In this document: positions 51,831 through 64,000 of the stretch, piece after piece
How the letters are laid out: each line of letters begins with the position of its first letter
Position numbering within the stretch: the first letter of the stretch is position 1
NCBI GenBank assembly: GCA_022747635.1
Contig: JAKTNV010000005.1
Location: 45,625,013-45,689,012 of the forward strand
DNA length: 64,000 nucleotides
Reading direction: 5' to 3'
Source of the DNA: Hetaerina americana
Taxonomy: Eukaryota > Arthropoda > Insecta > Odonata > Calopterygidae
Position numbers and translations under genes: made by a program
The notes under the pieces: generated by a model
Told to the model about the DNA's origin: nothing
What the model saw: the letters and a program-made list of their open reading frames with translations, nothing else
Databases searched by the model: none

Positions 51831-53379
51831 TTGTTGAAACTCCGAAGTCAAAATGCATTAAAATGCACGGCCCGCTCTACCCCTCTCAATAGTCCATGTC
51901 CTATTTCGCCCTTCCAACGCATTGCTAGCCATTTTACAATAAACCCTCTTCCTTCGTACTTCTGCCCATTGGTAAATGTTTGGATGCTTTCTTAGAAAAA
52001 AGCTACAAATAGATTCGCATCAGATCTTGATAATGATATTCACCTCAGATTACTGATTTCATCAGTCATTGTTGCTTCCGCTACCAAACATAGGTAAAAA
52101 AAATTAAACATACGACATAGCAATGAACACTCGTTAAAGCAGCAAAAAGGCAGGATAAATACAGGACGCCCAAAGTTGAAGGTAGGATGAATGGGTTCTT
52201 TAGCTGAAGATTTTACCTGAATACGGTTGGCAATTAATCAGTTCGTGCTCAAAACACTGACATGAATTGTCTCAAAAAAATTTGAAGACCGAAGATGACA
52301 TAGTTTGTGTTTAAAGAGGTAAAATTTAATAGCATATGAATAACATCACGGTTATCTCGGATATTGTCGAATCTGACTCATCAAAATTAGAAAAAGCTTA
52401 ATAATAATGGAGGTTGGTTCTCCTCTCAATTCTTCATTCAGTAAAATCTCAGCGTCTTCCTTTCACCATTACCCGCCTTCATTTCCATTTATTCTATCCC
52501 TACCTCTGTCCAATATTCGAAGATGATAAGGACTCAGAAGAAGCTTCGCATTTGTTATCTATACATGGCCTTCGAAATATTTTTCAAATATTTTCTGCTC
52601 ACGGGTGTATAGGAAAGAGATTAAAGTGAATATAGGATAACTTAGGGTGCTTCAATGCCATCACGTTATTCAAAAAGTCAATATTTCTCAAATAATCCCG
52701 GTGAAAACGCAAATGTTTCTTTATTTAATGAAGGTAACATATGTAGGCTATAAACAATGACAACTTATTTACCTACGGGAATGAAATTAAGTTAATAACA
52801 CATAAATTCATCCATTTATTAATTGTCTAGGGAAATTAATTGCGTTTCAATGAACTTCTTTTCTTCATCTTACTGAATGTACATTGACCCTCGGAGCAAA
52901 GCGGAATGCACTTGGATCATGGACAGAGCCATCCTTTTGCATCTCAGCATCTTCGCCACCCTGAGTAACTCCCAATGAGCACCAAAAGAAGGGAATGCAA
53001 CTGCGACGCTCCCGAGGGGAGAAAAAGCATAACATATATTTGAAGTTTCAAATCGATTCTCGTTTAATCGAGCCACGGACTATTTTTGAGAATGTCTCGG
53101 ATTACTCCGGCCTCCCCCATCCTCGTTTACAATTCCGAGGGCGCACGGACGGAGAAGAATAAACCCAGCAACCTTATGGACGTGCAGCTACTCTCTCAGT
53201 GCAGCCCGCATTCCCACATTTCGCGGTGCCCGCTTATTTTACTTCAGAACAGAATCGGGAGACTTTGGTGGATGGCTCTCGCACAAAAGTCACCGCTTAA
53301 AAAGTATCGAGCAATTTCCCGCCCCGCATGCGAATCAACATAAATTTGTCGAATTTGTCGGAGCGGAATGCAGGAGACC

Positions 53380-53990
53380 TGCAAGGGTGTGTGTGGGGGG
53401 GGGGGGTAGAGGAGTTGCTGGAGAGAAAGGAAGGCAGGGGTGGGGGGAGACATTGCTTATAAGGAGAAGGTTTGAAGAAAGGAGGGGTGGGTGGAAGGGG
53501 AGGGAATACCCTCGCGCCCTTATGCGGTAAACATTATAGCACCGTAAGTCGCCGCTTGCTTGCGGGCTCGGGACTCGCGAAAGAATTCGCGCAGACACAC
53601 ACAAACTTACTTAGACTGTCGGGGGAGGTGGAATAAAACCCAATGTCACGCTTAAAAGAGCAAAATCCTGCCAGGAGGAGTGAGTGCAGATGGGGGAGGG
53701 GAGGAGGGAAGATAGCGGGCGAGACGCGTGAAATGTTCGCCGAGGGGAAACGACACTTATCTCGCGTTTGAGCGGCACGAGTGTCGGCCCACGGCGGCGG
53801 ACGAAGGGATCTTAAACCCCGCATGCTAATGGCGACCGCGGATGGAGAGAAGGAGCAAGGCGTGTGTATGTGTGCGTCTGTGTGTGTGTGTGTGCGAGGG
53901 GAACACGGAGTGGAAGGATGCACCCATGGACGATTCGAGAGAGGACGAGAGAATCACATCGGGTTTGGACCTCGCGACGATACTCTGGAG
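53380..53990. other. Purine-rich block with a G12 run and a (TG)n run
   Basis: Twelve consecutive G at 53395-53406 follow a short GTGTGTGTG. A TG-rich run at 53861-53895 lies in a purine-rich, CpG-containing stretch. Open frames are short and inconsistent between strands. Confidence 0.6.
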
Positions 53991-54479
53991 ATTCATACGA
54001 TGCAGAGCGGAGGATAGAACTGTGCGGCTCTCAAATCTGAGCATTCCTGCTTGATTTAAACCGAATATCTCAGCGCAGTGTGAATTCTGAAACGTAAACA
54101 TCGTGCTGACAACGCATTTGCATACTAGGTTTACATATTTCAAGTATTTGTGGTAGATTATGTCGTTTTATACTTATGCCTCGTCTTCAAGTAAGCAATA
54201 TCGATACAATCCAAAGTAAGACTTTATATTTTTTATATTTATCGAAGCTCTCAATCCTTATCCCCTCGATATTTTTACATACCTATCGAGGTCAAGATTG
54301 AAAATGGAACAGATCGAATCACAAATTTGTAAAATATATCAAATTTATATGAAAACGCGACAAGGCACAAAGTGGTGTGAGCATTATACATGGCAGCCAA
54401 TAAATCGTAATATCGCACGGCCCTAGAAGAACAGACTACGGACTAAAAAACAAACTTCTCAGCGGGTGAGGATTTCTAC

Positions 54480-54850
54480 TTCCACTGGGTGAGGGGCATG
54501 AGGAGGTCGTGGCAGGAGTCGTTGGGAGAGCGGGAATGGAGAATAAAAAAGAAACGGAGAAGACGGGGAGGAAATGCACGGCACCGAGATGCGAAAAGGC
54601 ACCTCTGATGTCTTCCTCGCCCGAGGAGTCCCGAGATGCAGATCGGTGAGAACGCAGATCGCATCCGCCTCCGAGGTTGCGGGCCGTTAAGTGAGAAATA
54701 TAGAGAGCAGGGGGGGATTGGAGAAGAGTGCTGGGAGGAAACGAAAAGCCATGAGAAGTGAGAGAGAGATAAAAGAGGGAGAATAAAAAGAGGCCAAGGT
54801 GTTACCCAGAGACAGGAGGAGAGGAATAGATCTATGGTTATGGGGTAACC
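54480..54850. other. Purine-rich block (plus strand)
   Basis: GAGGGGCATGAGGAGG-type sequence with CpGs around 54560-54690, grading into GAGAGAGATAAAAGAGGG-type sequence. No gene is seen. Confidence 0.55.
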
Positions 54851-56192
54851 TGTAAAATGAATTCCAACGCGGAGTTAATATATTTTCGAAACAAATTCAG
54901 TTACCTCAATTTCTATCCACAGTGAAAGAAATTTCTTAATGTGTTCAAACTTACACGTCTAAGTTTACTCCTGCATATCATAATGAAGCGGTAATACTTA
55001 TGATTTCAGGGGGCAAATTAGTTCTGGAGATAATGATTTCGGCAGGCGGAGAGCATGTTATTACATTTTTGAGAAAATTGTCGACGGCACTCAACAGGCA
55101 TACGAGACTCGTACTTACTGATGAGAGATATACTAACTAATAATGGCATCACAATAGTTGGCGAACCTTTTCCAGTTGTGACCACAGTTTCACAAATTGA
55201 TTTTCAATGATTATACGTAAACCGGGGTAATTTGAGAAGTCCCTACCTGTAGTGTTAAGTGCCAACTAGTGAAACGCCGCATTGATTTTTTTAATAAATA
55301 AATTAATTCGATATTTGGCTTTTATTTCTTATCATGTAATATATAACGTCAATATAAACAATAGCATTGAAATTAGGCCTAGCAGACTGGTAACCAGTTG
55401 CCACTGACACGAGCATGGGCTTATGTACTTAGATTGATTGGGTACATTCTGGCGAAAATGAATTTGGTATACGAAACGAAGTCATCACTTTTATCAGCTT
55501 TCCATAGAAATATACAAGATAACTCACAAGATAAGCAGAATATATTGTATTTTATAAGTTTTGTTGCATCTTTTAGGATATTATTCGAAAATTTTATCAA
55601 CATAATCGATTTGATTTTGAGTTAACACGTATCTATTGCCAATCAATCGCAATTATTTGAGTTAGAGATAGGTTCCCAAACTTCTCGATTTTCGAATGGA
55701 TAATATCTAATCTGATTTGAAATATGCATCTTTGTTCCTCTTCTCTTATAAAGTGGCTGCACAACTTTTATTTGTATAACTATACGTAACAGAAGTGGGA
55801 ATCAATATTTTTTAATCATGTATACTTTTGTCTTTACCTTTAAACAAAATCTGATATTTTTTATTCATTTAGGATCATCCTTAAATTTTGTAGATTTAGA
55901 ATTCACCAAAAAAACACCATTGATTTTTTAGAATTACTGTGTTAATAACTCGGTTCCATTAGTAGCAATGCGTTGTTTACTTCAGAAAACTCAATTACTG
56001 TCATTTGTGACTAACCCCGGAAATTTTTGTTCATACTTTTAGTCTGCCTCCAATTTCTAAATGTAATATTAGATGAAAACTACAACCTTATATTTCCAAT
56101 ACTTAAAGCATATTCATAGAATTTTAGGTGCAAGCTAGCAGCTTCTTACATGAATAATTAATAGTCACGCTATCGCGTAAGCGTATACAGAC

Positions 56193-56215
56193 CTCGCCTG
56201 GCGGCAAGAGGCGAG
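56193..56215. promoter_or_regulatory. GC-rich hairpin containing an AP-2-type GCC-N4-GGC site
   Basis: CTCGCCT pairs with AGGCGAG over a nine-base loop. GCCTGGCGGC at 56196-56205 fits the published AP-2 binding consensus GCC-N3/4-GGC. It lies about 70 bp before the small candidate exon at 56288. The motif is short, so binding is only a possibility. Confidence 0.25.
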
Positions 56216-56287
56216 CGAGATGCAAATATACCCTTGCAATTGTAGGATTCTCATTTCAACCCATTATGGCTTTTTCACTCCCCCTAG

Positions 56288-56403
56288 TATGGATCCAGTA
56301 AGTGTCGCATACCCTTCAAAAAGTCAAGAACTGGCCAATTATTATGAGTCTCAATTCAAGAAATTATGTGATGAGGAGTTGGAAGAAACAGAATTGATAT
56401 AAG
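56288..56403 (+). CDS. Candidate unassigned small coding exon with splice-like flanks
   Basis: A pyrimidine tract CTTTTTCACTCCCCCTAG precedes the segment. An ATG at 56289 has A at -3 and G at +4. It opens a 37-codon frame reading MDPVSVAYPSKSQELANYY, then ESQFKKLCDEELEETELI and TAA, and the exon closes with AAG|GTAAGC. The peptide is hydrophilic, acidic at its end and probably helical, unlike the Ile/Phe/Asn-rich noise of random AT-rich frames. A stop just before the donor would mean a 3' UTR intron. The frame is also open upstream to 56220. The family is not recognised; it may be a last coding exon, a microprotein or a retrocopy fragment. Confidence 0.35.
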
Positions 56404-56869
56404 GTAAGCAAACGCTATAAAATAATAATTTCACGCAGAGAAAACATTGTGAATTCATTTTGTCCTGAGAGAGACTAAATAAGTCAGCTTTAAATCATTC
56501 GAAAGCCGATCTTCTTCCGAAAACCATCTTAGAAAAGAACTAAGTTCACGCGTCAGTAGAGAACATCACAGGGAAATATAGTGAAATAAAAAATCATAAT
56601 ACTAGTACTAAAAATTACATGGCACCAAACAAAAAAAACATCTTCTGATTTAATTTGAGTCATCTACAAAACCGTAAATTAGAAATAAAAAATATATGAG
56701 AACATGACACTTGGAAATGGCGCCCACAGACTAGTAACTTCACATTTTCTGAGTAAAGGCGTTATGGTCAGGGACTAGATTTAACACCAATAATCATACT
56801 GCCCAAAAATAAAGTAACTATTTTTGAATTAGCAAACACAGAACTAAGAAATAGGAAAGGCGTGAAAAG

Positions 56870-57290
56870 CAGTGAGAGAAAACAGAGGGAATTCAAAAGC
56901 AGGAGTTCAAGAAAAGGAAAGAAGGGGACGATGGAGGGTGGAGGGATCGCGGGGAAGGAGGAGGAACTCTGAGAAGGCGGAGCAATGGAGTGATGGGCTC
57001 GAAGAAACAAGAGAAGGACAAAATGCGACGGAAATAACTTCATCTATCCGAAGAGAGAGAGAGAGGGAGCAAGAGAGGTTGGGGGAGAACAGAGTGGGGG
57101 GAGGGCCGCTTGATCGGTCGTTGATGCAACCGGGGGAAGCAAGAGGGGAAGTAAACGCTTGGCGTCTTGTCTTCGGAAGGCAGTAAAATAGCTGAGAAAT
57201 TGCGTGAGCGGGGGACGGGCTGTAACTTGGAGGGGGCGGTGGATGGAGTCATGCGTTTTATAAGCCGAGGGAGCTGGTTGGGGAGTTTAT
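56870..57290. other. Purine-rich block with a GAGA cluster
   Basis: The plus strand is A/G-rich throughout, with a (GA)n run at 57051-57066 and TTTATAAGCC near 57257. The 104-codon plus-strand frame is Arg/Glu/Gly-rich and fits the composition. No domain is visible. Confidence 0.6.
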
Positions 57291-58740
57291 GCCGCCGAGT
57301 TTCGTGTACATAGTTGGGAAATTAGAGTGCGCATGGCGCCGGGAGCACGAGAGAGGAATTTCGCGGGGAGACAGACGGTTGAGGGCTCTTGCCCAACAGC
57401 TTCTAAAGGCGAATAGTCAACAATTTTCTGCAGAGATATATTGTTCAAAAAACTTATATAGTGGGGTAAAATAGTAGTAGTGAATTCTAAGATGAATTCC
57501 TGATGCCATCCTGATTCCATACTATATACCTCGTATACGTAAGTATATCAGCGTAGCATACATGCATATGTGCTTCACGCATACATACTTATTCTATATC
57601 TACCTTACCACAGTGCAGCAATGAAATGTAAACAAATCGAAAATTGAAGAAATTAATGGTGGTCAAATTATTTTGGAGTAAAACCATAGTTTCAGTGGAG
57701 AAGGATTTGATTTTTTAGCAAAATAAAATTATTTCATTTTTGTTTTGTACAACTAGTAGTCTAAATTAAATACCAGGGTAGTTTTTAAACCGAAATAAGC
57801 AAGGGGTGACAATAATAACCTACTATAAGATGAAATAAAAATAACCTAAAATATTGTAGAATATTTATTTTAAAATAAAAGAAAGATGTTGGGATCTGCA
57901 CAAAGTTTTTGTAAGTTTTCCTGCAGGCGTTTCGACAGTATTTCCGTCTATAAGTCGAAGACATCGTGAAATGACCTAAATCATATTTATTTGTGCTACA
58001 AATATGAACGAAAGAAAAACGCTCTTTCATTTTCACAAATTCACAATGTCAAAGACCTATATTTCAATAAAATAACCAGGCATGACATATGTGATTACCA
58101 TAATGAAAAGGAACATAGTAATTTTCCACAATTTTAAAATTACCTCTCTTAAGTAGTGGAAAATTACTGACTTCCTTTTCAAATTCTCGCAAGATATCAG
58201 TATTGATGTAATTACTGATGGTACTCTATGAAATACGTGTTTATTAATATGTTAAAGTTAATATAAATAATAGTATTAATGAACAAAAATAAATTAGTTA
58301 TACTGAAGCCCTAACATACTTCACAAGCTTCGTGTATTAATTCTCTGTTGTAACAGCTAGGCTAAGACATTTTCCCATTGTAAAAATACACTGAGTATTG
58401 AGTACCAAAAACTACCGACTATAAAAGGCCACCAAAGCGATTTCACCTATAGCAATTAGGAGCATTCCTCGATTTTCGTTCCTGGGCGATTGCAATTGGT
58501 TTTTCATACTGATATGAAAACCCAAATTAACTGGTATACCGTAAACGATTTTGGGAAAAACACTTATTATTTAAGAAAATTTTGATGGAAGAAGTCCCGG
58601 AGCTTTCATAAATATTTATGGGAGGGAAACCATGGCGCCTAAAAGTAGCTGGCAACTGGAAGATTAAGAAACGGTTTCCGATATCCCAAAAAATATGCAT
58701 ATTTATACTTCCAGAGCATTAATTCAAAAATCAATCGATG
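57291..58740. other. AT-rich stretch with possible retroelement remnant
   Basis: The minus strand around 57905-57965 reads GACGGAAATACTGTCGAAAC followed by GCC, a stem-loop plus GAAAC arrangement like that of Penelope-type element ends. The imperfect inverted repeat at 58104 follows. No coding remnant is visible. Confidence 0.3.
58104..58181. repeat. Imperfect inverted repeat, 26-bp arms
   Basis: TGAAAAGGAA-CAT-AGTAATTTTCCAC at 58104-58129 pairs with the reverse complement of 58156-58181, which reads TGAAAAGGAA-GTC-AGTAATTTTCCAC. The central triplet differs (23 of 26 match), and the 26-bp spacer includes ATTTTAAAAT. It could be a MITE remnant, but no target-site duplication is evident. Confidence 0.7.
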
Positions 58741-58820
58741 GGTCTTTTTTATGCAAATTATAATCTAAAATATAATAATGGACATTCTTATTTCAAATTA
58801 CAGCCCCTGCAAGGAGGGAG

Positions 58821-58823
<3 letters not shown>

Positions 58824-58910
<87 letters not shown>
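58824..58910. repeat. (TA)n microsatellite, 87 bp
   Basis: The longest pure TA array in the window. The left flank is AAGGAGGGAGATT. The open frame across it encodes only alternating Tyr-Ile and is not a gene. Confidence 0.97.
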
Positions 58911-58912
<2 letters not shown>

Positions 58913-59219
58913 AATTTTGGTTCTTTAGCTCAATTCATGAGTGAGATAATTTAATAATTACATCATTTAAAATATTCCTAGCGCCGTGCATTCGGAAGCT
59001 ACTCCTTGACATTAGCATGCATGACTGAAAAATTCAGGTGAAGGTAAAACGATATTTTGGCTTGTGAATTCGATCATGTTCTGGTGAGTTTATAAAATAA
59101 TTATGTTCCAGAATTATAACATTTCATGCATTTTTAGGGTACCGTAGAGAGCAATGCCTGGTTTGGGCTAGCTGAGAGCCATCAATGATGACGAACGTGG
59201 AAAATTCCCCATTTTAACG

Positions 59220-59890
59220 ATAGCTAAGGATCAGAAAGCAATGGAGAGAGCGAAACAGAGGCGACGGTGAGGATGCACACCGCGGGGATGGGTAGCGGCA
59301 AGGGGGGAGGGAAGCGTGGAGAACGACAAGGGTAGAGCCGCAGGAGAGCTGTGATGGGGTGGAGGGGGAAATCGAAAATGAAAGGGACCAAATGGGCAAC
59401 AGGGGCGGCTGTCAAATAGGGAGGACTCCCGCGGAGGTCGGCGGGTTGGCGGGGAGAAAGGCGGGGAGGCGGAAGACTCAACGTGGCGGAAGGAGGGCGG
59501 CTGCATCTGTTGGTCCATTTGCACCTCTGCTCACACTACTCCAGTTGGCTTACCCCCGCCACTCCATAAACCTCCCCACTCCCTCCCACACAGATTTTCA
59601 AAACCCCCAATCGACTATTTCTTCTCCCTCTTTCTTTCTCTATCTCCGCCCAGCGTGACTTCAACTCGCTCTCGTATCCCTCGGGGCAGAACGGCCATCT
59701 TGAGCATCAAACACCACTACTACGACAGCGCTCCTAACTCTTTTAACACCTCCCACTCCCATGCGGGGCGCCTATTACTTAGTCACCTCTGCTCCCTCTT
59801 CACTACGCACCCAACCCCCTTCTTTTCACTTCTCGATTGCTCCTCTATTCCCCATTTTTTCTGCCTGTCCTCGGTACTCCAGTTCTAGAT
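59220..59890. other. Strand-switching block: purine-rich then pyrimidine-rich
   Basis: The plus strand is purine-rich with CpGs at 59220-59500 and becomes pyrimidine-rich at 59540-59890 after a short hinge. The decayed non-LTR tail begins at its right edge. Open frames on both strands are low-complexity. Confidence 0.65.
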
Positions 59891-59896
59891 TAAGCA

Positions 59897-60054
59897 TCCA
59901 TCTTCAAGTGTTCCAAACCGAAGACTGGCTGAACTGTAGCTTTCCATTCCTCCCTGTTGGATGGGATGCTGATTCTCGTATGTCATCGCATACCTCAGAT
60001 TCCCATTTCATTGGTGCATACATTTATCCCTAGGTCATCAATGCGTATCCTTCC
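59897..60054 (-). pseudogene. C-terminal tail of a non-LTR (endonuclease-reverse transcriptase) retrotransposon protein, decayed
   Basis: One minus-strand frame from 60054 reads GRIRIDDLGINVCTNEMGI, a stop, GMR, a second stop, then HTRISIPSNREEWKATV and QPVFGLEHLKM. This resembles the tail after the reverse transcriptase domain of RTE-like and related elements, where (R)W-x-DD-(I/L) is followed some 20-35 residues later by DR-x-x-W-(K/R). The two stops and the lack of any upstream reverse transcriptase make it a dead 3' fragment. The assignment rests on a short motif pair, so it is moderate. Confidence 0.45.
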
Positions 60055-60849
60055 CTTCTCTTTTCGGCTGAATTACGAGTATACCAACCTATTCTTGCAT
60101 TGATACGAGAGATAACTCCCAGGGATACTAAAAGTTTGTCATGAACAATCATTTTGATGAATAAGAAACAGTGGAATAATGAGGTGCGATACCCACTAGA
60201 CTTACGCAATCCTTAATGACAAACATTCATTAATCGACATGGGAAATAACTACATAACATAAATATGTAAAAAATATTTTCAGCGCTGGTACCTATTATG
60301 AGTATCCTCTTAATGTACTTTCTTCGTGCAGTAACATAACTATTCCAATCAGATACTTCAGCGAATAATCAGCCGTTTTTCCAATATGAACCGTATTTCT
60401 CCCCGACTAGAATAAAAAGATGTTTCGGTATTATTTATAGTTTTCCTTCGCAGCTTTCTTAAATGCCTCATTCCGTTTATCGTTAGCCATTGATTTTTGC
60501 TGTAGTACATCGCATTTGCTTTCTCCTCGATTTCCGCTCTTTTCCTTCTCTAAATAGTTGTTTAAAAATCAAAGCGCGTTCAATGATAAACATTTAATTA
60601 GGTTAAATTACTTCCATTACCAGGTGTATTCAAAATACATACTAAACTAAAAGTACTGCCGTTACTGGCGAAATAGTTGAGAACATTGGATGCCTTAAAT
60701 TTTGTGAGGGCCAGGCGTTGTTGAAGCGATTAATTTCATCATTTTAACAGAACCATATTCTTCTATTTTACTCGAATGCAAATTTAGACAGGGGCAACTG
60801 TCAAAATCTGCTAAATATCTGGTAATAACTAACTGATGGCATTACGAAG

Positions 60850-61620
60850 CAAGGGTGACCTTCTCTTCCCTACCGTCACAGAAATGGGCCTTTATCACTC
60901 TATATGCCGATGTCACAAATTCTAACCAAGAAGCTGCAATCCCACCACCCACACAACCCTTCCTCAATTCCTCGCAAATATTCTTCGCCGATAGCGTCTT
61001 CCTACTATATGTATATCCCTCCACCGCCGTCGGCCATCTCTCCGCCACCGTCCTGGGCCCCAAACCCCCTCCCTCCTCCTCCCGGTGACTTCTCTCCCCA
61101 CCCGCCTCCACGCCCCCACACATTCCCCATCCCCTCGGGCCTCCCTCCATAGCACTCCATTTTAGACACGCCCTCCGGCGGTGGCGGCGGGAGGAAGCGT
61201 GGAAGCTCGGGGGCGTACTTCCTCTTCGCGATTTGTTGAGGAAGAGAATTAAGAGCGAGCCACGCCTATTCGGGAGGAGATGGAAGAGGGGGCGGGGAAC
61301 GGGTGGTGCGGGTCGAAGTAGGGCGGAGGTTGGAAATGTGGGGGGTCGGGCAGAAGTGGGGGGAAAGAGAGAGAGAGAGCACTGGAAAGCGGGGGAGCAA
61401 AGGGGTTGCCATGCTAAATGGGGAGGGGGAGGCGATCCTTCTTTTATGGATGAGTAGATGGAGGGGAGAATGGGGACGCGTTCGAGGAAAGTGGATGGGG
61501 GCCTTGCGAATGAGGGAGGGTGGGATGGGAACGGGGGAGAGGACAGAGGAGGCGAGTTGATGGGGAACACTTGGGGGCGAGAGCTGTTGAACTTGGCCCG
61601 CATTAGACATCGTCCGAAGG
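60850..61620. other. Strand-switching block: pyrimidine-rich then purine-rich, with CpG sites
   Basis: Pyrimidine-rich plus-strand sequence at 61010-61150 changes to purine-rich at 61170-61570, with a GAGA run at 61364-61379. The 260-codon minus-strand frame over it is Pro/Ser-rich where the DNA is purine-rich and Gly/Arg/Glu-rich where it is pyrimidine-rich. That is a compositional signature, not a protein. Confidence 0.6.
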
Positions 61621-63537
<1,917 letters not shown>

Positions 63538-63657
63538 TGGCCATCATCAGCTAGAGAAAGATATGCAGATGACTTAAAGGGGGGAAGAGGTAATTCGATA
63601 ATCAAATGACAATCCAATTTGGATAGGGGATCGACGCGTAGGAAATATTAAAGGGTT
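63538..63657 (+). pseudogene. Second non-LTR retrotransposon C-terminal tail, decayed
   Basis: The plus strand reads PSSARERYADDLKGGRGNS and, after a stop and frame break, IWIGDRRVGNIKGF before a stop. The family pattern is GRPxxRWxDDL(K/R)xxxGxxW followed by DRxxW. Here W is replaced by Y before ADD and by G after DRRV. YADD also resembles the catalytic box of reverse transcriptase, but the flanks fit the C-terminal tail better. The element is fragmentary and inactive. A SINE-like fragment follows within about 100 bp on the opposite strand, so this is a nest of retroelement debris. Confidence 0.4.
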
Positions 63658-63744
63658 TTAACAGGAGGAGCGCGAAAAGAAAAGTTGAGGGGTTCTTATT
63701 CTCAAATATCTACATCCATTCTTATTTATAATGGAGGGTAAATT

Positions 63745-63925
63745 AACATAAACCATTACCGAATTAGTCAATGTGGATGCTCATATTTGTCCAAGTACTC
63801 AGATGTATTCCGGTTAGTCACACTTGGCTCATCATCGGGTTTCCCAGATACAGAACCACCGGAGTTAGTGAGCATTCTCTTCCCTAAGCAGTTACTCGAA
63901 ACCGCGACCTTCGAGATGCGCTTTC
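63745..63925 (-). mobile_element. tRNA-derived SINE-like fragment
   Basis: On the minus strand the segment CGAAGGTCGCGGTTTCGAGT resembles the T-arm and B-box (GGTTCGANTC) of a tRNA. It is followed by TAGGGAAGAG and a unique body (GGGAAACCCGATGATGAGCC, then AAGTGTGACTAACCGG). The expected A-box half is not present upstream, so the copy is 5'-truncated or diverged. I found no second copy in the window, so repeat status rests on the tRNA-like core only. Confidence 0.4.
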
Positions 63926-64000
63926 ATATAAATGAATAGTAAGGATTGATACGATTTAGTATAGTAGAATATCCTTTTTCCCCTTAGTTATACCAAATAT

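Overview
The window looks like nuclear DNA of an arthropod, probably an insect with a large, AT-rich genome. The reasons are one unmistakable animal exon with canonical splice sites, decayed mariner, non-LTR and tRNA-derived repeat fragments, long (TA)n arrays, and almost no dense coding. I cannot name the species from the sequence.

The only gene I can name with confidence is a transcription factor AP-2 (TFAP-2) gene on the minus strand. It is represented by a single internal exon at 22630-22870 that begins the conserved AP-2 DNA-binding domain. It has a clean 3' splice site on its high-coordinate side and a clean 5' splice site on its low-coordinate side. I found no other AP-2 exon, so about 22 kb downstream and about 41 kb upstream (in the direction of transcription) are probably intron, upstream flank, or unrelated intergenic DNA.

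Layout. 1-5 kb is plain AT-rich DNA with a (TA)n array. 5.1-6.5 kb is a CpG-containing, GAGA-rich and pyrimidine-rich block carrying a CRE/E-box composite site. 6.5-16.3 kb is AT-rich and holds a perfect 115-bp-arm palindrome at 9.2-9.4 kb. 16.3-17.2 kb holds a non-LTR 3' tail and a broken mariner transposase. 18-20.1 kb has purine-rich blocks and a second copy of the same 12-base composite site. 22.6-22.9 kb is the AP-2 exon. 24.3-45 kb alternates AT-rich DNA with purine-rich or pyrimidine-rich blocks and includes a well-spaced TATA/Initiator pair near 31.1 kb. 45-57 kb has two unassigned, splice-flanked open segments (45.1 and 56.3 kb) and a 118-bp inverted repeat between two TA arrays (46.8-47.1 kb). 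57-64 kb has more strand-asymmetric blocks, an 87-bp and a palindromic TA array, two decayed C-terminal tails of non-LTR retrotransposon polyproteins, and a SINE-like fragment.

Most long open frames here are by-products of purine- or pyrimidine-rich low-complexity DNA and are not annotated as genes. No functioning multi-gene system is visible. The most unusual signals are the palindromes and inverted repeats, the repeated composite regulatory 12-mer, the recurring blocks that switch between purine- and pyrimidine-rich strands, the isolated core promoter, and the two unassigned exon candidates.
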